From NCBI GenBank assembly GCA_902766255.1, contig CACXCS010000058.1, positions 1-34,929 of the forward strand: DNA of 34,929 nt, in the 5' to 3' direction. The stretch is from an uncultured Bacteroidia bacterium. Its GTDB lineage: Bacteria > Bacteroidota > Bacteroidia > Bacteroidales > UBA932. Both the position numbers and the translations under genes were made by a program. The notes under the pieces are model-generated. The model did not search any database. It saw only the letters and a program-made list of their open reading frames with translations, and had not been told where the DNA came from. Shown here piece by piece: positions 23,061-31,197 of this stretch; position 1 is the first letter of the stretch; each line of letters begins with the position of its first letter.

Positions 23061-24180
23061 GAAACTCAGAGTCATAATCAGCGGCGGCGGCACCGGAGGC
23101 CACATTTTCCCGGCCGTTTCCATCGCCAAGAAGCTGAAGGAAGTGAATCCCGACACCGAGATTCTCTTCGTCGGCGCAGAGGGCAAGATGGAGATGGAGA
23201 AGGTTCCCCGCGAAGGCTTCCGTATCATTGGCCTGCCTATTACCGGGCTCCAGAGGCAGATGAGCCTCAAGAACCTGGCCAGCGACCTTATGGTGCCGTT
23301 CAAGTTCGCAGGAAGCATCGCCAAAGCCCGCAAGATCATCAAGGATTTCAAGCCCGACATCGCAGTCGGAGTGGGCGGCTACGCCAGCGCTCCCCTGCTG
23401 ATGGCTGCCACACGCATGAAACTGCCCGCACTCATCCAGGAGCAGAACGGTTTTGCCGGACTTACCAACAAGATGCTGGGCAACAGAGTGCAGAGCATCT
23501 GCGTGGCATACGAGGGCATGGAGCGCTTCTTCCCGGCCGACAAGATAGTCATGAGCGGCAACCCCATACGCCCCGAGATGCACCCTTACGGTGCTTCGGA
23601 ACGTCTGGAAGGCCTGAATATGTACGGATTCAGCCCGGACAAAAAGCATATACTTATAGTAGGCGGAAGCCTTGGAAGCGGAACACTTAACAACTCCATG
23701 AAAGCCTGGATCCAGGCCGGCTGCCCCGGCGGCGAAGACGTGGAGATACTGTGGCAATGCGGCAAATACTACAAGGCCGGCATAGACTCTTTCATGGACG
23801 GACGCGACCTGCCTCAAATAAAGCACAGCGATTTTATAAACCGCATGGACCTGGCATACGCAATGGCAGATGTGATCATCAGCCGCAGCGGAGCATCATC
23901 TGTGTCCGAAATATGCGCCACGGCCAAGGCTGCCGTATTTGTGCCTTCGCCCAATGTGGCCGAGGACCATCAGACACACAATGCTATGGCACTCGTACGC
24001 AAAGATGCCGCCATGCTCGTTAAAGATGCTGATGCACCCACCCACCTGCTTACTACAGCGCTCGCCCTTGTACATGACCCTGAACGTATCGCCACACTTG
24101 AGAAAAACGCCCTTGGAATGGCTCTGCCCGACGCAGCGATGACTATAGTAGACCAAATTTACAAGATACTGGCAAAATGA
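23050..24180 (+). CDS. murG: UDP-GlcNAc:undecaprenyl-pyrophosphoryl-MurNAc-pentapeptide transferase
   Basis: GT-B (GT28) glycosyltransferase at the inner face of the membrane that converts lipid I to lipid II. The 376-residue protein has the N-terminal glycine loop ISGGGTGGHIFPAVSIA, GVGGYASAPLLMAATRM, EQNGFAGLTNKML, and C-terminal donor-domain motifs GGSLGSGTLNNS, SRSGASSVSEICA (Glu contacts the donor) and PSPNVAEDHQTHNA. All expected motifs are present. It overlaps ftsW by 11 bp and murC by 4 bp. Confidence 0.97.
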   Translation: MEYRKLRVIISGGGTGGHIFPAVSIAKKLKEVNPDTEILFVGAEGKMEMEKVPREGFRIIGLPITGLQRQMSLKNLASDLMVPFKFAGSIAKARKIIKDFKPDIAVGVGGYASAPLLMAATRMKLPALIQEQNGFAGLTNKMLGNRVQSICVAYEGMERFFPADKIVMSGNPIRPEMHPYGASERLEGLNMYGFSPDKKHILIVGGSLGSGTLNNSMKAWIQAGCPGGEDVEILWQCGKYYKAGIDSFMDGRDLPQIKHSDFINRMDLAYAMADVIISRSGASSVSEICATAKAAVFVPSPNVAEDHQTHNAMALVRKDAAMLVKDADAPTHLLTTALALVHDPERIATLEKNALGMALPDAAMTIVDQIYKILAK

Positions 24181-25538
24181 AAGAAGGAAAGCTTAAATAT
24201 GTCTATTTCATAGGGATAGGCGGAATCGGTATGAGCGCTATCGCGCGCTGGTACAAGTTCCGGGGCATGTCCGTATCGGGCTATGACCGTACTCCTTCGG
24301 AGCTTACGGCCAGCCTGCAGGCAGAAGGCATCGACGTCCACTATCAGGATGATCCTTCATGTATCCCCGCAGACAAAGCTTCCACACTCGTAATCTATAC
24401 TCCGGCAGTGCCCGCAGAACTTGGCGAGATGCAATACGTACGTGAGCACGGCTACAAACTCATCAAGCGTTCCAGGGCTCTTGGCGAAATAACCCGCGGC
24501 CAGATCTGTCTTGCCGTTGCCGGAACCCACGGAAAGACCACTACCTCAACGCTCATTGCCCATATCCTCACCGAGTCCGGTTACGGCTGTTCAGCTTTCC
24601 TTGGGGGAATTTCCAAAAACTACGGCACCAACCTGCTCATGAGCCGCAATCCCGTAGTGGTGGCCGAGGCCGACGAATTCGACCGTTCGTTCCTCCAGCT
24701 TTATCCGGACATTGCTGCGATAACGGCCATGGATGCCGACCATCTGGACATCTACGGCGACCTGGAGCATGTCCAGGAGGCCTTCCGCGAATTCGCATCG
24801 CAAGTTAAAGAAACTATCATACTCAAATACGGACTGCCCATAAGCAGTTCGCAGGTAAAGGCCCGCATCTTTACCTACCATTTCGACGATGCCCGTGCTG
24901 ATTTCCACTCTTCCAACCTCAGGTTGGGAGAGGACGGGCATTACAGTTTCGATCTGGTTTATCCCGGCGGCGTTCTCAAAGACATTCGCTGCGGCACCCT
25001 GGGCTGGGTGAACGTGGAGAACAGCATAGCTGCAGCAGCAGTGTGCCTGTGCCATGGTGCCGACGGACAGAAAGTCCGCCACGCCATTGGTACTTTCCAG
25101 GGTGCCGTGCGCCGCCTTGACGAACACGTGAACCGCAAGGGGCTCGCCTACATTGACGACTACGCCCACCACCCTGCCGAACTGGCCAGCGCAATATCCT
25201 CTCTGCGGGGCATTTTCCCCGGGCGCAAGATAACGGGAGTGTTCCAGCCCCATCTGTACACCCGCACGAGGGACTTCGCAGGCGAGTTCGCAGCCGCCTT
25301 AAGCCAGCTCGACAGGCTCATACTGCTCGACATTTACCCTGCCCGGGAAGAGCCGATTGAAGGAGTGACCTCCGAAATCATCTTCAAGGAAGTAACCATC
25401 AAGGACAAAGTGCTGATCCGCAAGGAAGAACTCCTTGATACCCTGGCGAAAGAGAAGCTGGACGTACTTGCCACCTTCGGGGCCGGTAACATAGACCGTT
25501 TTGTAGAACCTATAACAAGAATGCTCGAATCCCTATGA
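24177..25538 (+). CDS. murC: UDP-MurNAc:L-alanine ligase
   Basis: First Mur ligase, joining L-alanine to UDP-MurNAc with ATP. The 453-residue protein has the N-terminal dinucleotide-like motif IGIGGIGMSAIARW, the P-loop GTHGKTTTSTLIAHIL (the His is typical of MurC), FLGGISKNYGTN, VVVAEADEFDRSFLQLYP, AITAMDADHLDIYG, and the C-terminal DDYAHHPAELASAISSLR plus VFQPHLYTRTRDF. Order and length are standard. Overlaps of 4 bp on both sides (murG, ftsQ) imply coupled translation. Confidence 0.97.
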   Translation: MKEGKLKYVYFIGIGGIGMSAIARWYKFRGMSVSGYDRTPSELTASLQAEGIDVHYQDDPSCIPADKASTLVIYTPAVPAELGEMQYVREHGYKLIKRSRALGEITRGQICLAVAGTHGKTTTSTLIAHILTESGYGCSAFLGGISKNYGTNLLMSRNPVVVAEADEFDRSFLQLYPDIAAITAMDADHLDIYGDLEHVQEAFREFASQVKETIILKYGLPISSSQVKARIFTYHFDDARADFHSSNLRLGEDGHYSFDLVYPGGVLKDIRCGTLGWVNVENSIAAAAVCLCHGADGQKVRHAIGTFQGAVRRLDEHVNRKGLAYIDDYAHHPAELASAISSLRGIFPGRKITGVFQPHLYTRTRDFAGEFAAALSQLDRLILLDIYPAREEPIEGVTSEIIFKEVTIKDKVLIRKEELLDTLAKEKLDVLATFGAGNIDRFVEPITRMLESL

Positions 25539-26290
25539 AAGTCCACCCCAGGCACATAATCATAGGCCTGGTCGCCTCCATGATTCTCGCCGGAATGCTA
25601 TTGCTGGCGGGATGCGGCCGCGCCCTGCGCTCGCGGGTCCTGTGCAACGCCCTTGATGTCCAGATCAAGGACGCCTGGGAGTTTGTCACTCCTGAGGATA
25701 TCAGGGGATTCCTGGACAAGAACTACGGAGTCTACATCGGCGTTCACCTGGACAGCCTGGACCTGGCAGGAATAGAGCGCATGCTCGAAAAGAAGAGCAT
25801 CGTAATGAAGAGCGAGGCATGGACAACCCGCGACGGCGTCCTGCACGTCAGCATAATACAGAGGGCTCCCGCCCTGCGTTTCCAAAAGGGCGACGAAGGT
25901 TTTTACATGGACAGAACCGGCTACACGTTCCCGCTTCACAGCAGCTATACCGCGGACGTACCGGTTATAGAAGGAAGCATTCCAAGGCTCGACAGCACAC
26001 GCATGGCCGCCTGGAGCGCCGGACTGCTTGAACTGTCAGGATTCGTGTCTAGTTCGAAGCAGTGGAAGGACAGGGTAGATAAGATATCGGTGGACGGAAA
26101 CGGAGATGTAACGCTCAAGACTACGGACGGAAACGAAAAATTCATTCTCGGCTACCCTGACGACATCAGGGCCAAGCTTGAAAAGATAAACAAATACTAC
26201 GGCTACATACGTCCTTCAAAGGATGAGGGCTACTACAAAAGCGTTAACTTGAAATACAACAAACAAATCATATGCAGGAAAGATATATAG
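25535..26290 (+). CDS. ftsQ: FtsQ-like division protein with a lipobox
   Basis: A 251-residue bitopic division protein; FtsQ links the FtsB/FtsL complex to the divisome. After a short basic N-terminus (MKVHPRH) there is one hydrophobic stretch (about residues 8-25), then a POTRA-like part with VTPEDIRGFLDKNYGVYIG and GIERMLEKKSIVMKSEAW, and a beta domain with FQKGDEGFYMDRTGYTFPL and VPVIEGSIPRLD. The hydrophobic stretch ends LLLAGC, a perfect lipobox around Cys27, unusual for FtsQ. If cleaved by signal peptidase II the protein would be a lipoprotein. The position between murC and ftsA, with a 19-bp overlap into ftsA, supports the FtsQ call. Confidence 0.85.
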   Translation: MKVHPRHIIIGLVASMILAGMLLLAGCGRALRSRVLCNALDVQIKDAWEFVTPEDIRGFLDKNYGVYIGVHLDSLDLAGIERMLEKKSIVMKSEAWTTRDGVLHVSIIQRAPALRFQKGDEGFYMDRTGYTFPLHSSYTADVPVIEGSIPRLDSTRMAAWSAGLLELSGFVSSSKQWKDRVDKISVDGNGDVTLKTTDGNEKFILGYPDDIRAKLEKINKYYGYIRPSKDEGYYKSVNLKYNKQIICRKDI

Positions 26291-27765
26291 CGACAGTCGA
26301 TCTGGGCACTTCGAAGCTCGCTCTCTGCGTGGCGAAGATCATAGGCGAGGACGTCCAGATCATCTACTACAACGAGCGGCCTTCGGACGGCATACGCTAC
26401 AACTGCGTATTCAACCCCAAAAGGGCTGCCGGGCCTCTGCGTGCCGCAATTGCTGAAGCCGAGGACGAACTGAAGATCAAAATCACCCAGGTGGTGGTAG
26501 GTCTTCCCCGCTTCAATGTGCACCAGGAAACTGCAAGCGCCAGAATCGAGCGCAGCGACCCCTCGCTGCTTATTGGCGAGGACGAAATCTCATCGCTCAA
26601 GAGCATAGCGCTTGACAACTATCCTCTTACCGACAGCAGCAACGAGGTAATCTACGGCGCCGTGCCCCAGTCTTTCGCTACCGACGATTTCATAGGCAGC
26701 GAGGAGGACGTCGTGGGCACCACCAGCAGCACCCTGTCAGGCAATTTCAAGATCTTCGTAGGCAAGAAGAAGTCGGCATGGAACATCGATATCATGCTCA
26801 ACGACGCGGGAGTGGCGCTTGCCCAGGCCATATTCTCCCCTATCGCCGTCGGCGAGGCCGTGCTTAAGGAAGACGAAAAGACCAACGGTGTCGCCCTGGT
26901 CGAGATGGGTGCCGGCGTAACTTCGCTGTCCATCTATCAAGGTGGAATAATGCGCTACTTCGGCTCAATCCCATTCGGCGGCAAGAGTATCACTACCGAT
27001 ATCCGCCTAGAGTGTGCCTTCGACGATTCACTGGCCGAGAACATCAAACTCGCTTTCGGCGCCTGCCTGCCCGACAAACTCCAGACCATGGGAGACAAAG
27101 TGCTGCAGATCAACGATGAAGAGAACGGCACTTACGAGCACCTGGGAATCAAGTACCTCTCAGAAATAATCACCAGCCGCTGCCGTGAGATAGTAAAGGC
27201 GATACTTTTCCTGATACAGGAAAGCGGGTTCGCCGACAGACTGCGCTGCGGAATCGTGTTAACGGGAGGAGGTGCCAACCTTGCAAATCTGACCAACCTT
27301 ATAAAAGAAGAATCGGGCTACAACGTGCGCGTGGGCTTCCCCCTGGCACGCAAGTTCAGCTCGGACGGATGCGCAGGCATAGGCGAGGCCGAGGCCGCCG
27401 CTTCCGTTGGAATGCTGCTGGAATCGGCCGCCGACCAGTTCCTTAACTGCATCGCCGAAACAACTCCCGCCAAGTCCGAACCCGCAGTCAATCCTCAGCC
27501 TGTCGTGGTTGAAACCGACGGCCAGGGCAGCCTGTTCGGCGATGAGGCCATAGAGACTGTGATGAAGGAGAAGATTGTAAAGACTCCTGCTGCAGGCAAA
27601 AAGCGCAAGCCAAAACCCGTCAAAGAACCTAAAGAAAACGAGAACAAGCCGCCTAAGGGACTGAAAATATTCTGGAACAAGGTAGGTGAAGTGTTTGAGA
27701 AAGGGTTCGACGGAGTGTTGGGCGGACTGTACGATGACATGGGCAACAACAACGAGGAGAAATAA
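26272..27765 (+). CDS. ftsA: Cell division protein FtsA
   Basis: Actin-like ATPase that anchors FtsZ filaments to the membrane. The 497-residue protein has the phosphate-1 motif ATVDLGTSKLALCVAKI, the 1C subdomain with VVVGLPRFNVHQETA, the phosphate-2 region EMGAGVTSLSIYQGG with SIPFGGKSITTDI, and the adenosine motif IVLTGGGANLANLTN. After about residue 400 comes a long polar linker, Lys/Pro-rich (KKRKPKPVKEPKE), and a C-terminal segment GLKIFWNKVGEVFEKGF, which looks like the amphipathic membrane-targeting helix. It follows ftsQ with a 19-bp overlap and precedes ftsZ by 3 bp. Confidence 0.95.
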   Translation: MQERYIATVDLGTSKLALCVAKIIGEDVQIIYYNERPSDGIRYNCVFNPKRAAGPLRAAIAEAEDELKIKITQVVVGLPRFNVHQETASARIERSDPSLLIGEDEISSLKSIALDNYPLTDSSNEVIYGAVPQSFATDDFIGSEEDVVGTTSSTLSGNFKIFVGKKKSAWNIDIMLNDAGVALAQAIFSPIAVGEAVLKEDEKTNGVALVEMGAGVTSLSIYQGGIMRYFGSIPFGGKSITTDIRLECAFDDSLAENIKLAFGACLPDKLQTMGDKVLQINDEENGTYEHLGIKYLSEIITSRCREIVKAILFLIQESGFADRLRCGIVLTGGGANLANLTNLIKEESGYNVRVGFPLARKFSSDGCAGIGEAEAAASVGMLLESAADQFLNCIAETTPAKSEPAVNPQPVVVETDGQGSLFGDEAIETVMKEKIVKTPAAGKKRKPKPVKEPKENENKPPKGLKIFWNKVGEVFEKGFDGVLGGLYDDMGNNNEEK

Positions 27766-27768
27766 GTT

Positions 27769-29016
27769 ATGTTCGAGGATTTCAATATAGACCTGGAGGC
27801 TACGACTCCCAAGGACTGGAAACGTTCCGACCAGATAATCAAAGTGATAGGTGTGGGCGGAGGCGGCTGCAACGCAGTTTCCTACATGTACCGCACCGGC
27901 ATCGAGGGCTGCAGTTTCGTCGTGTGCAACACGGATTCACAGGCTCTTGAATGCAGCCCCGTGCCCGTCAAGATCCAGATGGGTGCAGGCCTTGGTGCAG
28001 GCACCAATCCTATCAAGGGACGCAATGCCGCCATCGACAGCCAGGCCGAGATAGAAAAGAAGATCATCGATACCGGCACCAGGATGCTGTTCATCACCGC
28101 CGGTATGGGCGGCGGTACCGGCACCGGAGCCACTCCTATCATCGCCAAGATGGCCAAGGAGAAAGGAATACTCACCGTGGCTGTAGTCACTCTCCCCTTC
28201 CGTAACGAGGGCGACCGTGCCATGTCAAGGGCAATCGACGGCATCCAGGAGCTGGAAAAGAACGTGGACTCGCTGCTTATCATCAACAACGAGAAGCTTT
28301 ACGAGCACTTCGGCGACCAGCTGACGCACAACGCCTTCCCCAAGGCCGACGAAGTTCTGACCACCGCAGTCAAAGGCATCATCGAGATTATCCAGAAGCC
28401 GGGTTACATCAACGTGGACTTCGAGGATGTCATGACCATGATGAAAGACAGCGGCATGGCACTTATGGGCTACGGCGAGGGCAGCGGCCCCAACCGCATC
28501 GAGGATGCAGTGCGCCAGGCTTTCGAATCCCCGCTGCTCAACGACTTCGACCTCACTACCGCAAAGAACGTCCTGGTGAACATCACAGGAGGCAAGAACG
28601 AGCAGGGACTTACCATGGACGACATGTCCGAGATAAACCGCCGCATCGACGAATACACCGGCGGAGCCAACAACTTCAAGCGCGGGCTCATCTGGGACGA
28701 GGATCCCGGCGTGGGCGACCACATACACATTACTTCCATAGTTACCGGCCTGAAATTCATCGACATAGTGGGTTCGCGCCGCGACATGGGAAACTACATC
28801 ATGATTACCCGCAACTTCACTTACGACAAGAGCGAGGCCGCCAGCACCAAGGGCATCAGCCTGATAGAGGACAATGTCGGCTCACGAATAGGATACAGCT
28901 CTTCGGAGAATCTGCGGGCATTCCGCTTCGACCCCGCGCAGAAGCCGGCCCTGCTGGTTTCCGCAGGCGAGCAGCTGTCCGACCTTGAAAATATCCCAGC
29001 AATACGCAGAACATGA
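27769..29016 (+). CDS. ftsZ: Cell division protein FtsZ
   Basis: Tubulin-like GTPase that assembles the cytokinetic ring. The 415-residue protein has the nucleotide-binding VIGVGGGGCNAVSYMY (from residue 27), the tubulin signature GGGTGTG (114-120), and the T7-loop segment NVDFEDVMTMMKDSGMALMG that completes the GTPase site of the neighbouring subunit. The polymerisation core ends near residue 335; the linker is short, and the C-terminal peptide DLENIPAIRRT probably binds FtsA. Its stop overlaps the gltX start by 4 bp, an unusual coupling to a tRNA synthetase. Confidence 0.98.
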   Translation: MFEDFNIDLEATTPKDWKRSDQIIKVIGVGGGGCNAVSYMYRTGIEGCSFVVCNTDSQALECSPVPVKIQMGAGLGAGTNPIKGRNAAIDSQAEIEKKIIDTGTRMLFITAGMGGGTGTGATPIIAKMAKEKGILTVAVVTLPFRNEGDRAMSRAIDGIQELEKNVDSLLIINNEKLYEHFGDQLTHNAFPKADEVLTTAVKGIIEIIQKPGYINVDFEDVMTMMKDSGMALMGYGEGSGPNRIEDAVRQAFESPLLNDFDLTTAKNVLVNITGGKNEQGLTMDDMSEINRRIDEYTGGANNFKRGLIWDEDPGVGDHIHITSIVTGLKFIDIVGSRRDMGNYIMITRNFTYDKSEAASTKGISLIEDNVGSRIGYSSSENLRAFRFDPAQKPALLVSAGEQLSDLENIPAIRRT

Positions 29017-30533
29017 AAAGGACAAGAGTAAGATTCGCACCGTCCCCAACGGGGCCGCTCCATATGGGCGGAGTGCGCACTGCACTTTATAACTATCTCT
29101 TTGCCAAGAAGATGGGCGGAGACTTCATTCTCCGTATAGAAGATACCGACTCTCACCGCTTCGTGCCGGGAGCCGAAGAATATATCATCGAGTCACTGCG
29201 CTGGTGCGGCATCCTCCCCGACGAAGGACTGGACGCCTCCGGCAAACTAGCCGAGACTGCCGATGCACGCAATCCCCATGCTCCCTACCGCCAGTCGCAG
29301 AGGCGCGGGATCTACCGCAAATACGCAGAGCAGCTGGTAGAGGGCGGCTATGCCTACTACGCATTCGACACGGCTGAGGAACTGGAAAAGGAGCGCAGCA
29401 CGGCCGAGGCCTCCGGGCAGACGTTCATATATAACGCCGCCACCCGTGGCAGCCTTCGCAATTCGCTGACGCTCAGCAGCGAAGAAGTCAATAGCCTGCT
29501 GCAGGAAAGAACCGACTGGACAATACGCTTCCGTATGCCTGCCGACGAGCTCGTTGCCATGGATGACATCATCCGGGGACATATCGATGTAAATACCTCC
29601 ACCCTCGATGACAAAGTGCTGTGGAAGAGGGCGGACGAACTCCCCACCTATCATCTGGCCAACATAGTTGACGACCATCTGATGGAAATCAGCCACGTTA
29701 TCCGGGGTGAGGAATGGCTTCCGTCACTTCCCCTGCATTATCTGCTCTACGCCGCTTTCGGCTGGGAAAGGCCCGAATTTGCACACCTGCCCCTGCTGCT
29801 AAAGCCTGTTGGCAACGGCAAACTCAGCAAACGCGACGGCGACAAGATGGGCTTCCCGGTATTCCCCCTGCAGTGGACGGCTCCTGACGGACAAGTTTCC
29901 CGCGGATACCGCGAGGACGGATACTTCCCCGACGCTTTCGTCAACCTGCTGGCCATGCTGGGCTGGAACCCGGGGACAGAGCAGGAGATATTCTCGCTGC
30001 AGGAACTCGTAGAAGCCTTCTCCCTTGAGAAAGTAGGCAAGTCGGGAGCCAAATTCAATCCCGAAAAAGCTAAATGGTTCAATAAAGAATACCTCAGGAT
30101 GCGTTCCGATGAGGAGCTCGCTGATGCATTCATGCCGATATTGAAAGAGCATGGAATCAGCGCCGACGAGTCTTATGTCCGTGAGGTAGTGACACTTATA
30201 AAAGAAAGGGCCAACTTTGTCCGGGACTTCTGGGACATTGCCTGGTACCTTTTCAAGGCGCCGGAAGAATATGTGGAGAAAGACGCTGCCAAGTTCTGGA
30301 AAGCCGAGAACGTTGCAATGGCCGGCGAGGCGCTGGAGAAAACTGATTCTGCCATAGCGATGGAGGAGTACATCCGTTCCATGGAGTGGCCTATGGGCAA
30401 GGTGATGAACTGCATACGTCTTGCCCTTACCGGTTCGTCAAACGGACTCGGTATTGCTGATATAATGCGTTTCATAGGCCGGGAGGAGGCGCTTGCGCGC
30501 TTCCATAGGGCCGAAGAGCGGTTGATTATATAA
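29013..30533 (+). CDS. gltX: Glutamyl-tRNA synthetase
   Basis: Class I aminoacyl-tRNA synthetase charging tRNA-Glu (and tRNA-Gln if a GatCAB amidotransferase is used). The 506-residue protein starts MKRTRVRFAPSPTGPLHMGG, where HMGG is the HIGH signature variant, and contains YHLANIVDDHLMEISHVIRG and the KMSKS-equivalent GKLSKRDGDKMG, then the insertion typical of Bacteroidota (WTAPDGQVSRGYREDGYFPD) and a C-terminal anticodon-binding domain with FNPEKAKWFNKEYLRM. The ATG overlaps the ftsZ stop (ATGA), so it is probably transcribed with the division cluster. A structured intergenic region follows. Confidence 0.96.
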   Translation: MKRTRVRFAPSPTGPLHMGGVRTALYNYLFAKKMGGDFILRIEDTDSHRFVPGAEEYIIESLRWCGILPDEGLDASGKLAETADARNPHAPYRQSQRRGIYRKYAEQLVEGGYAYYAFDTAEELEKERSTAEASGQTFIYNAATRGSLRNSLTLSSEEVNSLLQERTDWTIRFRMPADELVAMDDIIRGHIDVNTSTLDDKVLWKRADELPTYHLANIVDDHLMEISHVIRGEEWLPSLPLHYLLYAAFGWERPEFAHLPLLLKPVGNGKLSKRDGDKMGFPVFPLQWTAPDGQVSRGYREDGYFPDAFVNLLAMLGWNPGTEQEIFSLQELVEAFSLEKVGKSGAKFNPEKAKWFNKEYLRMRSDEELADAFMPILKEHGISADESYVREVVTLIKERANFVRDFWDIAWYLFKAPEEYVEKDAAKFWKAENVAMAGEALEKTDSAIAMEEYIRSMEWPMGKVMNCIRLALTGSSNGLGIADIMRFIGREEALARFHRAEERLII

Positions 30534-30534
30534 T

Positions 30535-30700
30535 GACGGGGCACGGGCTTTGGACAAGGTCCGGTCCCGTTGCCGACTAACTTTCCCCCCGGCTGCAGCT
30601 AGCGGCTGACTTCTGAATAGTCCGGGACCGGAAGATACGAGCGCTGCGTTGTTTCTAGGGTTTAGCAGCAATCGTTGACGCCGGTCCCGGGGCTGTTTTT
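30535..30700 (+). ncRNA. Candidate structured RNA or attenuator with alternative hairpins
   Basis: This gene-free stretch after gltX contains three matching segments: A TCCGGTCCCG (30560-30569), B CGGGACCGGA (30623-30632) and C CCGGTCCCGG (30681-30690). B can pair over 10 bp with A, or over about 10 bp with C, but not with both. The B:C stem encloses a small GCTGC/GCAGC hairpin and ends just before a run of five T (30696-30700), like an intrinsic terminator. It may be the 3' end signal of the long operon, an attenuator for the next gene, or an independent small RNA. It does not match the SRP RNA, tmRNA, TPP or cobalamin consensus that I know. Confidence 0.45.
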
Positions 30701-30724
30701 ATGCGGGCGGTGCGATATTTTTTG

Positions 30725-30732
30725 TATATTTA
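30725..30732 (+). promoter_or_regulatory. Probable -7 promoter element for the PPC-domain gene
   Basis: TATATTTA differs from TAnnTTTG only at the last base. It lies 23 bp before the chosen ATG, leaving a leader of about 15-20 nt, and is downstream of the hairpin region. No strong -33 element is visible. Confidence 0.4.
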
Positions 30733-30754
30733 CGGCTTGAAACCACATAATACA

Positions 30755-31192
30755 ATGTACAAGTACAAAGAAGTATCGGACGGAAAGTATGTGCTGAGCC
30801 TGGACAATCACGTCGAAGTATGCGAGGCCCTTTCCGCATTCTGCAAAGAAAAAGATATATACGCAGGAGCCGTTTACGGCCTTGGAGCCATATGTGAGGC
30901 CACCTTCCGTTTCCTTGACCCGGCTACCAAACAGTACGTGGACAAAACTTTCTCCGAGCAGATGGAGATTACCAACCTCATCGGCAACATCTCCCAAAAG
31001 CCCGGGGATCCCCTGACCCCATACCTGCACATACACATCACTGCAAGCAGGCGCGACTACACCTGCATTGGCGGTCACCTGCTGAGCGCACGCATCAACG
31101 GTGCCTGCGAACTTGTGGTAGAAGACTACCGCGATGTAGTTCTGGAACGATATTTCGACACCCAAATCGGTTTAAACCTCTATAAATTCTGA
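30755..31192 (+). CDS. PPC/DUF296 domain protein
   Basis: A 145-residue single-domain protein of the plant-and-prokaryote-conserved (PPC, DUF296) family; plant relatives are AT-hook DNA-binding proteins and bacterial ones form metal-binding trimers of unknown role. The family marks are LHIHITASRR (His92, His94) and CIGGHLLSARI (His108), which form a metal site, plus AGAVYGLGAICEATFRF near the N-terminus. The start at 30755 is chosen because residues before it overlap the promoter and do not belong to the fold. The Dcu-type transporter starts 5 bp after the stop, so they are probably co-transcribed, but no functional link is obvious. Confidence 0.85.
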   Translation: MYKYKEVSDGKYVLSLDNHVEVCEALSAFCKEKDIYAGAVYGLGAICEATFRFLDPATKQYVDKTFSEQMEITNLIGNISQKPGDPLTPYLHIHITASRRDYTCIGGHLLSARINGACELVVEDYRDVVLERYFDTQIGLNLYKF

Positions 31193-31197
31193 GCTAT

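Noticed and set aside
30438-30671. A minus-strand 77-codon frame over the gltX end and the hairpin region
   Set aside because: Arg/Ala-rich with no recognisable domain; most of it opposes gltX and the remainder is a base-paired region better explained as RNA structure.
30620-30700. Possible SRP RNA or tmRNA, from CCGGAAG and GGGGCTG fragments
   Set aside because: The SRP helix-8 consensus (GGTCCGGAAGGAAGCAGC) is not met, and the tmRNA tag frame and acceptor ends are absent; only short chance matches.
30701-30754. An 18-residue N-terminal extension of the PPC-domain protein
   Set aside because: It covers the predicted -7 element and leader and is not part of the PPC fold; the ATG at 30755 fits better.
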